Origin: an uncultured Paludibaculum sp.
GTDB lineage: Bacteria; Acidobacteriota; Terriglobia; Bryobacterales; Bryobacteraceae
Direction of reading: 5' to 3'
NCBI RefSeq assembly: GCF_963665245.1
Contig: NZ_OY762269.1
Coordinates: forward strand, 372,001-436,000
DNA length: 64,000 nt
The translations under genes and the position numbers were made by a program. The notes under the pieces were generated by a model. The model saw only the letters and a program-made list of their open reading frames with translations. It had not been told where the DNA came from and ran no database searches. Every line of letters starts with the position of its first letter. Positions within the stretch are counted from its first letter, which is position 1. Below are positions 25,840 through 34,546 of this stretch, in pieces.

Positions 25840-26547
25840 GTGCGCTCATACATAGGCATATCCGACGTCGGCTGCGTCCGCAAGAACAACGAGGACTCTT
25901 ATCTCGTCGACCCTGAACTCGGGCTCTATGCCGTCGCCGACGGCATGGGCGGAGCACAGGCCGGCGAGCTCGCCTCACAGATCGCCATACAAAGCCTGCG
26001 CGAGGCTGTGGCCGCCGCCCCCGTGCGCACGAACGACGCACTCATCCAGGCCTTCGAACACGCCAACACCACGGTGCTCGAAACCGCCGCGGCCGATCCT
26101 CGGCTGGAGGGCATGGGCACGACGATGATCTGCGCCCTGGAGACACCCAATGCCCTGTTGGTCGGTAGCGTCGGCGACAGCCGCGCCTGGCTCTATCAGG
26201 ACGGCCGGCTCGCTCTCGTGTCCAACGACCAGACCTGGGTCAACGAAGTGGGCCGCCCCCTCGGCATCGCCGAGGAACGCCTCAAAGTGCACCCCATGCG
26301 CCATGTCCTCACCATGGCCGTCGGCGTCAGCCAGCTCCTCCGCGTTCAGGTCTATCCTCTCCACCCCCCCGTCGGCAGCATCCTGCTCCTCTCCAGCGAC
26401 GGACTCCACGGACCCCTCGACGACGAAAACCTCGAAAAAATTATGTCGCAGCCGATATCTTTGGAGGCTCGCGCCCACTCATTTATCGAGGCAGCAAAGA
26501 AAGCCGGAGGTCCAGATAACATCACCGTGGTCCTCCTTGAGTTCTAG
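25840..26547 (+). CDS. PP2C-type Ser/Thr protein phosphatase
   Basis: About 235 residues with the bacterial PP2C motifs in order: GCVRKNNEDSY, AVADGMGGAQAGELAS, GTTMICAL, VGSVGDSRAWLY, NDQTWV, LLLSSDGLHGPL and GGPDNITVVL. It is a soluble metal-dependent phosphatase that would oppose Hanks-type kinases. The frame is open upstream to 25720, but GTG 25840 with AGGGA just upstream starts the domain cleanly (VRSYIGISDVG). A kinase partner is not present in the window. Confidence 0.9.
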   Translation: MRSYIGISDVGCVRKNNEDSYLVDPELGLYAVADGMGGAQAGELASQIAIQSLREAVAAAPVRTNDALIQAFEHANTTVLETAAADPRLEGMGTTMICALETPNALLVGSVGDSRAWLYQDGRLALVSNDQTWVNEVGRPLGIAEERLKVHPMRHVLTMAVGVSQLLRVQVYPLHPPVGSILLLSSDGLHGPLDDENLEKIMSQPISLEARAHSFIEAAKKAGGPDNITVVLLEF

Positions 26548-26579
26548 TCGATAAACTCCCTCTGCCTCTGGAGGGTTTC

Positions 26580-27140
26580 GTGCTCAACCTGTGCCTGTTC
26601 GCGGCACTGCTCGCGCCAACCGGCGCCTTGACGATCAATGTCCTTGAAGGTGCCGGCTCTGTCGTCGCCCGTGACTCGGTCAGTCCCCAGCGATTCCTTG
26701 TTCAGGTCAACGACGCCGCTGGCCACCCCGTTCCATCGGTCACCGTTATCTTCCGTCTGCCAGCCGAAGGTCCGTCCGGCGAATTCGCCAGCGGCATGAG
26801 GTCGGAATCCGTACTCACGGGTACCGATGGCAAGGCTTACGTCCGCGGTGTCCACTGGAATGCGACACCCGGGAAACTGGATATCCATGTCCTGATACCG
26901 GGCGAGAAGGCCGACTTGAAGATCCCCGCCGAAATATCGGCGTCAATGCCGACATCCCGGCACGTCACGCCAAAATCGCCAAAAAAATGGATCATTTTAG
27001 CCGCCGTTAGCGGTGCAACAATCGCTGGTTTAGCCGTCGCCGGCGGTCACAAGAACGCGTCCGCCGCCGCGCCTGCGACGGGCGTCTACGTGGCGCCTCC
27101 CAATGTGGGTCCGCCGGTGATCTCGATAGGGAAACCGTGA
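26580..27140 (+). CDS. Exported protein with Ig-like domain and internal membrane segment, function unknown
   Basis: A 186-residue protein. GTG 26580 follows a strong GGAGGG. A signal peptide (MLNLCLFAALLAPTGA) precedes a beta domain of the bacterial Ig-like kind (VNDAAGHPVPSVTVIFRLPA, TGTDGKAYVRGVHW) and a hydrophobic helix (WIILAAVSGATIAGLAVAGG) near residue 140-160, ending in an Ala/Pro-rich tail. Such modules adorn surface proteins. It overlaps the next gene's start by 1 base, so the two are likely made together. Confidence 0.65.
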   Translation: MLNLCLFAALLAPTGALTINVLEGAGSVVARDSVSPQRFLVQVNDAAGHPVPSVTVIFRLPAEGPSGEFASGMRSESVLTGTDGKAYVRGVHWNATPGKLDIHVLIPGEKADLKIPAEISASMPTSRHVTPKSPKKWIILAAVSGATIAGLAVAGGHKNASAAAPATGVYVAPPNVGPPVISIGKP

Positions 27141-28876
27141 TGCGTCATTTTCTTCTTTTCTTCACGCTGGCCACCTATGCCCAAACAACGCCCGTGGCTG
27201 GCATCTTTCACGATGGCCGAGGTGCTCTGCGGTCTCTTCAAGGGACCGAAGGCGCTTGGGTCGCCCCAATTCTGGTGCCCTCCGGCGTAGTCTCGGCCGG
27301 CTATTCAGGCAAGACGCTTTGGTACAAGACGGAATCCGAACTCCATGTCATTAGTGGCGAGGAGATCGTGGTGCCCGCACCGGCGGGCCCAGTGGTGGCC
27401 AAGTTTAATGAAACAGGCGATTTATCCGAGATCTACTTTGCCTCGGGCGAGCGGGCACGCTGGCTTGGCCGTGGTCTCGAGTTTGTCGAGAGCGTTGACG
27501 AAGTCCCATCGTTACCTGAGGACCTGGGGCCCGGGCGCCTGCTGATCCGGCGCGACGGAGTCCTCTATGCCTGGTCCCCCGGCTCCGCGCCGGTGCTTGT
27601 TCCTCTCGCGGAAATACCTTCGTTTCAGTTATTTAGTCGCGCTGACGAAGCGGAATTGCCCGTCGGTTCCGCATTCCTGATGCCGCCGTCGCCCGTCGGC
27701 GAGTCGTCCACGGCCCGTTTCCGTATTCGCAATCCGACGACAAACCCCATCACGATCAATCGTTTATCCATCGATCCGTCGCCCTTCAAGACCTTTGATC
27801 AGTTCTATCCCCCGGCACTGATTCCTTCTGGTGGCCACGCCGACTTTTCCGTCCGGTTCTCGCCAACAGAAGCTGGCGACGTTGCAAGTACACTATGGAT
27901 CAATGACTTACAGGTAAAGCTCCAGGGCGGCACGGTCGCTGCCACCAGCGTGGAGATCCTGGACGATTCCGTCTGGAAACCTCTGGTTTCGCCTTTCGAT
28001 CTCGGTACCGTGGAGCGAAGAACCACCCTGACACGCCGCCTCCGCATCACTCCGGATGCTCCGCCAACTCTTGCAGGCACGGGGTTTACGCTCGCCGTCT
28101 CGGATTCGGAGTGGCTCATCAGCGTCTATTCCGACACCGCTCGAACCCTCTCCGGGACCATTCAGGTGGCGAACCGGACCTTCAATCTGAAAGCGACGTT
28201 CACGGAATTCCCTCTGCCACGCCCGTCGATTCAACCCAGTTCCGGCACCCTGACTTCCGGATTGCAGCAGAAGATCGTCCTCCAGTTTGCTGAGCCGGCC
28301 AAGGCTACCGTGTTGGGATTATTGAAGTTAGTCTTCACCCCGCGCTCGTCATCTCTGGGCGACGACCCCGCCATTGCCTTCCTTCCGCGCATGGAACGCT
28401 CAGTCAACTTCCGTCTGAACGAGGGTTCGACCGTCGCCGAGTTCGGCGGATCCGATTTTGTCCTCCTCCAGACCGGCTCAACTGCGGGCACCATTGCACT
28501 TACGGTTGACTTGGGCGGCTTGGCGGAACACGCTTCTTATCGCATCGACCCGGCTCCCATCGCCATATCGGCGACAAAGGCAAGTACTTCCCACAGTTCC
28601 GCCGAAGTCCTGCTTACCGGGGTCGACAACACTCGCACGACGGACAAAATCGCTTTTACCTTTTTTCACAAGGACGGCCACACCGTCTTGCCCGGGCGCC
28701 AGGAAGTCGATGTATCTTCCTCATTTAAAAACTATTTCGAGACGTCGGCCACCGGCACGTTCCAGCTCCGCGCCACGTTCTCGGTCACCGGCGACCTGAC
28801 CGCGCTGGGCGGAGTCGACGTGGAAATTACGAATTCGCAAGGAGTTACGAAGTCGGGACGACTGCCACTCAACTAG
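27140..28876 (+). CDS. Large exported protein with ASH/choice-of-anchor-like beta domains, function unknown
   Basis: A 578-residue protein with an N-terminal signal (MRHFLLFFTLATYAQ). The first 170 residues look like a beta-propeller fragment (GKTLWYKTESELHVI, LIRRDGVLYAWSPG). Residues about 185-270 fit an ASH/choice-of-anchor-D type module (STARFRIRNPTTNPITI, GGHADFSVRFSPTEAGDVAS). Further beta repeats follow. Acidobacterial genomes carry many such proteins; the role is not known. GTG 27137 is an alternative start, three bases upstream. Confidence 0.65.
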   Translation: MRHFLLFFTLATYAQTTPVAGIFHDGRGALRSLQGTEGAWVAPILVPSGVVSAGYSGKTLWYKTESELHVISGEEIVVPAPAGPVVAKFNETGDLSEIYFASGERARWLGRGLEFVESVDEVPSLPEDLGPGRLLIRRDGVLYAWSPGSAPVLVPLAEIPSFQLFSRADEAELPVGSAFLMPPSPVGESSTARFRIRNPTTNPITINRLSIDPSPFKTFDQFYPPALIPSGGHADFSVRFSPTEAGDVASTLWINDLQVKLQGGTVAATSVEILDDSVWKPLVSPFDLGTVERRTTLTRRLRITPDAPPTLAGTGFTLAVSDSEWLISVYSDTARTLSGTIQVANRTFNLKATFTEFPLPRPSIQPSSGTLTSGLQQKIVLQFAEPAKATVLGLLKLVFTPRSSSLGDDPAIAFLPRMERSVNFRLNEGSTVAEFGGSDFVLLQTGSTAGTIALTVDLGGLAEHASYRIDPAPIAISATKASTSHSSAEVLLTGVDNTRTTDKIAFTFFHKDGHTVLPGRQEVDVSSSFKNYFETSATGTFQLRATFSVTGDLTALGGVDVEITNSQGVTKSGRLPLN

Positions 28877-28890
28877 CTACACTGGCTAAT

Positions 28891-29685
28891 GTGAAGTCCA
28901 CAGCGCTGACCATCGCCGGATCCGACCCCAGCGGCGGGGCTGGTATTCAGGCGGATCTCAAGACTTTTCACCAGTTTGGCGTCTACGGCCAGGCCGCCAT
29001 CACGCTGCTGACGGTCCAGAACACCCAAAACGTCTTCGATGTTCAGGTGCAAACGCCCGATCTCGTCGTGGCCCAGATTCGGGCCGTGCTCGACGACATG
29101 CCACCCAAGGCCGCGAAAACAGGGGCATTGGGCACTGCCGCGGTGGTCGGGGCAGTTGCTGAACTGGCCGGCAGTTTCGTGTTTCCCCTGGTCGTCGACC
29201 CCGTCATGATCAGCAAACACGGTGCCCCGTTGATGGCTGCCGAAGCTCAACCGGCCCTCTTCGAGTTGCTGAAACGGGCCACTCTGGTGATGCCCAATTT
29301 GCACGAAGCAGCTGCATTGACGGGGCTTACCGTCGAAACCCGAGACCAGATGGCGGAAGCCGCAAAGCGGATTTTTGGCCGCTGCGGCTGCGCTGTGCTG
29401 GTGAAGGGCGGCCACTTGGACGGCATCGCCCTCGACTTGCTTCTCCTCGATGAGTCAATGCTTTACGAGTATCCGGCGGAGAGGATCGACACCGTTCATA
29501 CCCATGGAACGGGCTGCACTTATTCAGCGGCAGTGACTGCGTGTTTGGCGGTCGGATTGCCCCTGCCTCAGGCCGTGCGAGCAGCCAAGGAGTTCATTAC
29601 AGAGGCAATCCGAACCAATCCCGGATTGGGCCATGGTCGCGGACCGGTCAACCACCACGCACGCAACCCCCTTTACAATGAATGA
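28891..29685 (+). CDS. thiD: Hydroxymethylpyrimidine/phosphomethylpyrimidine kinase
   Basis: A 264-residue ribokinase-fold enzyme: TIAGSDPSGGAGIQADLKTF, VYGQAAITLLTVQNTQ, KTGALG, VVDPVMISKHGAPL, MPNLHEAAAL, VLVKGGHL and the catalytic HTHGTGCTYSAAV. It phosphorylates HMP to HMP-PP for thiamine synthesis. The GTG start is the earliest that fits the family N-terminus. It is followed without gap by tyrS. Confidence 0.94.
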   Translation: MKSTALTIAGSDPSGGAGIQADLKTFHQFGVYGQAAITLLTVQNTQNVFDVQVQTPDLVVAQIRAVLDDMPPKAAKTGALGTAAVVGAVAELAGSFVFPLVVDPVMISKHGAPLMAAEAQPALFELLKRATLVMPNLHEAAALTGLTVETRDQMAEAAKRIFGRCGCAVLVKGGHLDGIALDLLLLDESMLYEYPAERIDTVHTHGTGCTYSAAVTACLAVGLPLPQAVRAAKEFITEAIRTNPGLGHGRGPVNHHARNPLYNE

Positions 29686-30873
29686 GTGGCATTTCTCCCC
29701 GTCGACGAGCAGTTGAATTACTTGCGGAAGGGCTTCGCGGAAATCATTCGTGAGGAAGACCTGAAGGAGCGCCTGACCCAGGCGGCCCTGGCCAATCGCC
29801 CGCTTCGTGTGAAGGCAGGCTTTGATCCCACAGCGCCGGACTTGCATTTGGGTCACACCGTTCTGCTCCGCAAGATGAAGCATTTTCAGGACTTAGGGCA
29901 TACGGTAATCTTCCTGATCGGGGATGCAACGGGCTTGATCGGCGACCCCACGGGTCGCAACTCGCTGCGTCCGCCAATGACCAGGGAAGAGATCAATCGC
30001 AACGCAGATACCTATAAGGAGCAGGTGTTCCAGATCCTCGATCCGGAAAGGACCGAGGTCCGGTTCAACTACGACTGGATGGGCCGGATGGGTTTTGAGG
30101 ATGTGATCCGGCTGACGTCGAAGTACACCGTGGCTCGTATTCTTGAGCGCGATGAATTCGCCAAACGGTACCGCGAGTCGGTGCCGATCTCATTGCACGA
30201 ATTCCTGTATCCGCTGGTGCAAGGGTACGACTCGGTCGCGCTGGAGTGCGACGTCGAACTCGGCGGCACGGACCAGAAGTTTAACCTGTTGGTGGGCCGC
30301 GAGTTGCAGCGCGACTACGGCCAGGCGCCGCAGATTGTCGGCACGGTTCCGCTGCTGGAGGGGCTGGACGGCATCGACAAAATGTCGAAGTCGAAAGGCA
30401 ACTATGTCGGCATCAAGGAACCGCCGGAGGTGATGGTCAAGAAGATGATGACCATCAGCGACAACCTGATGTGGCGGTACTGGGAACTGTTGACAGACGT
30501 ATCTTTAGCGGAGATTTCGGCCCTGAAGTCGAGCGCGCGGAACCCGCGCGATATTAAACTGGACTTGGCTGAGCGGGTCGTCGGTGATTTCCATCCTGCC
30601 GCTGTAGCCAAGGCTGCGCGCGAGCAGTGGTTGCACGACGTGAGCCAAGGCCAGACGCCAGACGATTTGCCTCTCGCGGATGCTTCGGATCCGCGTCTGA
30701 AACAATGCCTTCTGCAGACCGGGCTCGCGTCTTCGAGTTCGGAGGCCGATCGTCTGATCAAGGCCGGGGCCGTGGCTTCAAACGGCGAAGTCATTAAGAT
30801 TCCGTCGCACCGGTTCGAGCCCGGCGAGTATACTCTGAGGGCCGGTAAGAAGTGGGCGCGTGTGAAGGTCTGA
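29686..30873 (+). CDS. tyrS: Tyrosyl-tRNA synthetase
   Basis: A 395-residue class I synthetase: HIGH-type motif PDLHLGHTVL, GDATGLIGDPTGRN, a tyrosine-binding region LVQGYDSVALECDVELGGTDQKFN, KMSKS motif DKMSKSKGN, and a C-terminal S4 RNA-binding domain (ADRLIKAGAVASNGEVI). The GTG start follows the thiD stop directly. The length and S4 position are normal. Confidence 0.96.
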   Translation: MAFLPVDEQLNYLRKGFAEIIREEDLKERLTQAALANRPLRVKAGFDPTAPDLHLGHTVLLRKMKHFQDLGHTVIFLIGDATGLIGDPTGRNSLRPPMTREEINRNADTYKEQVFQILDPERTEVRFNYDWMGRMGFEDVIRLTSKYTVARILERDEFAKRYRESVPISLHEFLYPLVQGYDSVALECDVELGGTDQKFNLLVGRELQRDYGQAPQIVGTVPLLEGLDGIDKMSKSKGNYVGIKEPPEVMVKKMMTISDNLMWRYWELLTDVSLAEISALKSSARNPRDIKLDLAERVVGDFHPAAVAKAAREQWLHDVSQGQTPDDLPLADASDPRLKQCLLQTGLASSSSEADRLIKAGAVASNGEVIKIPSHRFEPGEYTLRAGKKWARVKV

Positions 30874-30879
30874 TTCCTT

Positions 30880-32106
30880 ATGCTGCTGGCTCGCGACACG
30901 ATGGGCCTGAGTCTGGATGCGCTGCGCTCGCACCGCCTGCGCAGCGCCCTGACTGTGCTCGGGTTGACCATGGGTGTCGCGACCCTCATCACCGTCGTCA
31001 CCATCGTTCAGGGCGCGAACGTCTACGTCGAGACCAAGATCGCCAACCTGGGCGCTGATGTTTTCCAGATGGCGCGCACACCGTTTGCCGTGACCGACTA
31101 TGAGATCGTTCTGAAAGCCCTGCGCTACAAGAAGATCCACATGGAAGATTACGACTACGTGCGGAGCGCGTGTCCTGACTGTAAGGTGATGGGTGCTTCG
31201 GGCTCCGTTCAGACACGAGCGAACTACCGTACGGAAGAGCTCACCGACGTGAACATGAACGGCCAGACGGCGTCGATGGCCGAGATTGAAGCGCGCACCA
31301 TCGAGATGGGGCGCTACTTCACTGAGATTGAAGATCAGCGCGCGGTGCGTGTGGCCGTGATTGGCGCGACGATCCGTGACAAATTCTTCCCCGAGCAGGA
31401 TCCGGTGGGCCGGGTCTTCCGGTTGGGCAGCGAAGAGTTCACGGTGGTTGGACTGTATGAGCGCGGCGGCAGCGTGTTGGGGCAGGACTCCGACAACTTC
31501 GTGGTGATCCCTCTGAATACGTTTCTGCAGTTGAAGGGCTCGCGGTATTCGCTGACCATCAACGTGAAAGTACCGAACGACCCGAAGGGCTTTGAACGAG
31601 CGCAGGACCAGGCGCGGCTGGCGCTGCGGGCCCGGCGGCACATTCGTCCCACCCAGGACGAAGACTTCTTCATCGGAACGAAGGACAGCTACATCCAGTT
31701 GTGGCAGCAGATCAGCGGCGCGTTCTTCGCCGTCTTTATCCTGGTGAGCTCGATTTCCGCCGTGGTGGGTGGCATCGTCATCATGAACGTGATGCTGGTG
31801 AGTGTGACGGAACGCACCAAGGAGATCGGCATCCGCAGGGCCATGGGGGCGACGGGCCGGGACATTCTGAAGCAGTTCCTCACGGAGAGCGTGCTGCAGT
31901 GCATGGTGGGCGGATTTTTCGGCATTTCCCTGGGTTTCCTATGTGCCGAGATGCTCAACCGGTTTACGTCGTTTCCGGCCTCGGTACAAGGCGGCGTCGC
32001 AGTGCTGGGCATGGTGTTGAGCTCGGCCATTGGGCTGTTCTTCGGGATCTATCCGGCTTCCCGCGCGGCGCGCCTGGACCCGGTGGAAGCGTTGAGGGCC
32101 GAATAA
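30880..32106 (+). CDS. MacB-like ABC transporter permease (FtsX family), first of pair
   Basis: A 408-residue protein with the MacB layout: an N-terminal membrane helix (LRSALTVLGLTMGVATLITV), a large periplasmic domain (about residues 50-270), then three C-terminal helices with the FtsX signature VSVTERTKEIGIRRAMGATGRDIL. Members transmit ATP-driven motion to the periplasm in lipoprotein, peptide or macrolide export. No MacB ATPase is beside it. The next permease gene begins 1 bp after its stop. Confidence 0.9.
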   Translation: MLLARDTMGLSLDALRSHRLRSALTVLGLTMGVATLITVVTIVQGANVYVETKIANLGADVFQMARTPFAVTDYEIVLKALRYKKIHMEDYDYVRSACPDCKVMGASGSVQTRANYRTEELTDVNMNGQTASMAEIEARTIEMGRYFTEIEDQRAVRVAVIGATIRDKFFPEQDPVGRVFRLGSEEFTVVGLYERGGSVLGQDSDNFVVIPLNTFLQLKGSRYSLTINVKVPNDPKGFERAQDQARLALRARRHIRPTQDEDFFIGTKDSYIQLWQQISGAFFAVFILVSSISAVVGGIVIMNVMLVSVTERTKEIGIRRAMGATGRDILKQFLTESVLQCMVGGFFGISLGFLCAEMLNRFTSFPASVQGGVAVLGMVLSSAIGLFFGIYPASRAARLDPVEALRAE

Positions 32107-32107
32107 G

Positions 32108-33364
32108 ATGACACGCTCAGAGTTCCGCGAAAACCTGATTGTGAGCCTCGATACGCTGCGGGCGCACAAGGTGCGGAGCGCGCTCACGCTGCTGGGCGTT
32201 GTCATTGGTGTGACCAGCGTCATCACGGTGGCGGCGATTATCGACGGGCTGAACAAGTACGTTGCCGACAAAGTGGAGAAGATGGGGTCGCGCAGCTACT
32301 TCATCACGCGGTTCCCCTTCGGCACGGATCCGAACCGCATGCCGGAGAAGTACCGTCTGCGGAAGAGGCTGGAGTATACCGATGCGGACAAACTGCGAGA
32401 CTTGGCCCCGGGTATCGAAAAGCTCAGTGCGCTGGGCACGCGGGCATCCTTTTTCGGGGATACGAATGAGCTCCGCTACGGTGGGGAACGGGTGGAGCGG
32501 GCCATCATTCGCGGCGCGGGCGTGGACTATTGCGACGTGATCCCGATGTTCGTGGTGGAGCAGGGCCGGTACTACACACAGGCGGAAGTTGATCGGGCGG
32601 CGCAGGTGGTGGTGCTGGGGCAGGCTATCGCCGATTCGCTGTTCGGGCGGGCCTCGCCTCTAGGCAAGCAGATCATGATGAACGGGTCTCCGTTCGAAGT
32701 GATTGGCATCTTCGCGCACGACGAAGGACTGTTGGGCGGTCCCGGCGTGGATCAGTTCGCAATGATTCCGCTATCCACGTTCCGCAAGCACTATCCGGAG
32801 TCGAAGGAAGTGATCATCATCTACACGGTGCGGCGCGATGTGGATCCAGCCGTCGCGATGGATGAGGTGGGCGACGGGTTAAGGCGCATCCGCAAGGTGC
32901 CTTACAAGTCCGAGAACGATTTCGAGATTCTGAGCTCCGACTTCCTTTCGAAGCTCTGGGGGCAGTTGACCGGAGCGATCGTGATTCTCACTTCGGTGAT
33001 CAGTTCCATCGGGCTGCTGGTGGGCGGCATCGGCGTAATGAACATCATGCTGATTTCCGTGACGGAGCGGACGAAGGAGATTGGCATCCGGAAGGCGATC
33101 GGAGCCCGGGCGTCGGACATCCGGGTGCAATTCCTGCTGGAGGCGCTGGTGCTGACCACTGCCGGCGGCATCATTGGGATTCTCGGCGGGTTTGTGCTGG
33201 CTCTGCTGATCCGCACCGCCGCGCCGTCGATTGGGGCCACGGTGAGCCCGTTCTGGGCCACCATGGGCGTGACGTTGTCCGCGGTGGTGGGGCTGTTTTT
33301 CGGCTACTGGCCGGCCAACCGGGCGGCGAAACTGGACCCGATCGTCTGCTTGCGCTACGAATAA
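32108..33364 (+). CDS. MacB-like ABC transporter permease (FtsX family), second of pair
   Basis: A 418-residue paralogue with the same plan: VRSALTLLGVVIGVTSVITV near the N-terminus, a periplasmic domain, and ISVTERTKEIGIRKAIGARASDIRVQF before the last two helices. The two permeases probably form a heterodimer. The ATPase must be supplied from elsewhere. The degenerate DHPS homologue starts 56 bp downstream on the same strand. Confidence 0.9.
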   Translation: MTRSEFRENLIVSLDTLRAHKVRSALTLLGVVIGVTSVITVAAIIDGLNKYVADKVEKMGSRSYFITRFPFGTDPNRMPEKYRLRKRLEYTDADKLRDLAPGIEKLSALGTRASFFGDTNELRYGGERVERAIIRGAGVDYCDVIPMFVVEQGRYYTQAEVDRAAQVVVLGQAIADSLFGRASPLGKQIMMNGSPFEVIGIFAHDEGLLGGPGVDQFAMIPLSTFRKHYPESKEVIIIYTVRRDVDPAVAMDEVGDGLRRIRKVPYKSENDFEILSSDFLSKLWGQLTGAIVILTSVISSIGLLVGGIGVMNIMLISVTERTKEIGIRKAIGARASDIRVQFLLEALVLTTAGGIIGILGGFVLALLIRTAAPSIGATVSPFWATMGVTLSAVVGLFFGYWPANRAAKLDPIVCLRYE

Positions 33365-33420
33365 GCGGCCGGACGCTCGCGGTTCCGGCGAGGTTCCTGC
33401 GAAGATAGGATGAGACCTCA

Positions 33421-34260
33421 ATGAGCCGTAAACGCGTCGATTGGAAGATCAAGAACGAAGTTCTGCACCTGGGCGAGCGCACACTGATCGTCGGTGCCAT
33501 GAACGTTGCACCCGATTCGCCGGTGGATGGTGGGCGTTATGAGGATCCCGACCGGGCGTTCGTACAGGCCGCGCAGTTGGCCGATCAAGGCGCGGACATC
33601 ATCGAGATTGGGGCGGAGAGTTTCCATTCCGGCTCGAAGCGGATCTCGGAAGCCGAGGAGCTGCGGCGTCTGATCCCGATCCTGAAGCGGGTGCGTGGCA
33701 AGGTGGGTCCGCTGATTTGCGTGGAGACCTACAAGCCGGCGGTGGCCGAGAAGGCGATTGAGCACGGCGCGGTGATCATCAAGGATCCGACGGGGCTGAC
33801 GCTGGATCAGGAGCTGGCCAAGATCGTGATGCAGCACGATGTCGGATTCATTCTGCAGCACACGCGCGGTACGCCGGATACGTGGCCGAAGCAGGGGTCG
33901 ATGAAGGGCGCCGTCGGTATGGTGATGGCGGAGCTGAACGCGGCGCTGAACCGGGCTGGGCGCATGGGCGTCGAGCGTACCCGGCTCGCATTGGATGTTG
34001 GCATCGGCATGGGCAAGCGCAAGGAGACGAACTCGGAGCTGATCACTGGCTTAAGCGAGTTCCATGAGATGCGGCTGCCGGTGGAGGTGAGCCCGGACGG
34101 GCATCCCTTCAACACGTCGATTCCGTTGGAGCCGAGTCTGGGGATGACGATTGCCGCGGTGACCATGGCGGTGCTGCGCGGGGCGCACCTGGTGAGGGTC
34201 CACGATGTCGAGGCGATCCGACCGGCGATTCTGGTGGCGGACCAGGCGTTGATCGGGTAG
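33421..34260 (+). CDS. Dihydropteroate synthase homologue with degenerate active site
   Basis: A 279-residue TIM-barrel protein clearly related to FolP but altered at key sites. MNVAPDS (Asn28) and the C-terminal LVRVHDV (Arg259, His261) are kept. The STRPG loop is ESFHSG (Arg lost), the SIDTYKP Asp is Glu102 (VETYKP), the INDITG Asn is Lys121 (IKDPTG), and the SRKSF Lys region reads EVSPDGHPF. It probably does not bind pterin pyrophosphate and pABA in the normal way. Related 'second DHPS' proteins are known in other bacteria without clear activity. The window already has a complete folP, so this one is free to do something else. Confidence 0.87.
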   Translation: MSRKRVDWKIKNEVLHLGERTLIVGAMNVAPDSPVDGGRYEDPDRAFVQAAQLADQGADIIEIGAESFHSGSKRISEAEELRRLIPILKRVRGKVGPLICVETYKPAVAEKAIEHGAVIIKDPTGLTLDQELAKIVMQHDVGFILQHTRGTPDTWPKQGSMKGAVGMVMAELNAALNRAGRMGVERTRLALDVGIGMGKRKETNSELITGLSEFHEMRLPVEVSPDGHPFNTSIPLEPSLGMTIAAVTMAVLRGAHLVRVHDVEAIRPAILVADQALIG

Positions 34261-34337
34261 CGCAAGCAGTGCTTACGGCAGATGTCCGAGATCGACCAGA
34301 TCCCCGTTTGAATGTAGGCCAATATGAGGTGTCGATG

Positions 34338-34366
34338 GGCGCGGATTGGTTGCACCGATCCGCGCC
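34338..34366. repeat. Perfect 9-bp inverted repeat (hairpin)
   Basis: GGCGCGGAT (34338-34346) and ATCCGCGCC (34358-34366) pair perfectly around an 11-base loop with two further G-C pairs inside. No T-run follows on either strand, so it is not a classical terminator, though it lies 78 bp after the DHPS-like gene stop and could still end that transcript. Confidence 0.5.
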
Positions 34367-34393
34367 TGCTGGTGGGCTGGCGCCTCTTTCCAG

Positions 34394-34493
34394 CCAGTGT
34401 AGCATTTGAAGTCAGGCTTCACCTGCTGTTGAATTGCTTGGGGTTTGGACTGCTACGGGCAATTTACCAGTGTGGCATTTGAACTCGGGCTTC
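34394..34493 (+). repeat. Two 27-bp near-identical direct repeats, IS-end-like
   Basis: The repeat at 34394-34420 and that at 34467-34493 match at 24 of 27 positions and share the core GTGT(A/G)GCATTTGAA. Their start points are 73 bp apart. The style (short direct repeats with TTTGAA near a border) recalls ends of IS21-like elements, so this may be a leftover IS terminus. No transposase remains next to it. The DNA from 34261 to 34546 otherwise holds no gene I can support. Confidence 0.6.
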
Positions 34494-34546
34494 CCTTGAT
34501 CTAGCATGGTGGAATCGTCAAGCTGACGGCCTCGGAAGGATTGACC

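Noticed and set aside
24116..34260. folP and the second DHPS homologue as a recent duplication
   Set aside because: The two proteins differ throughout, including most active-site positions, so a recent duplication is not supported.
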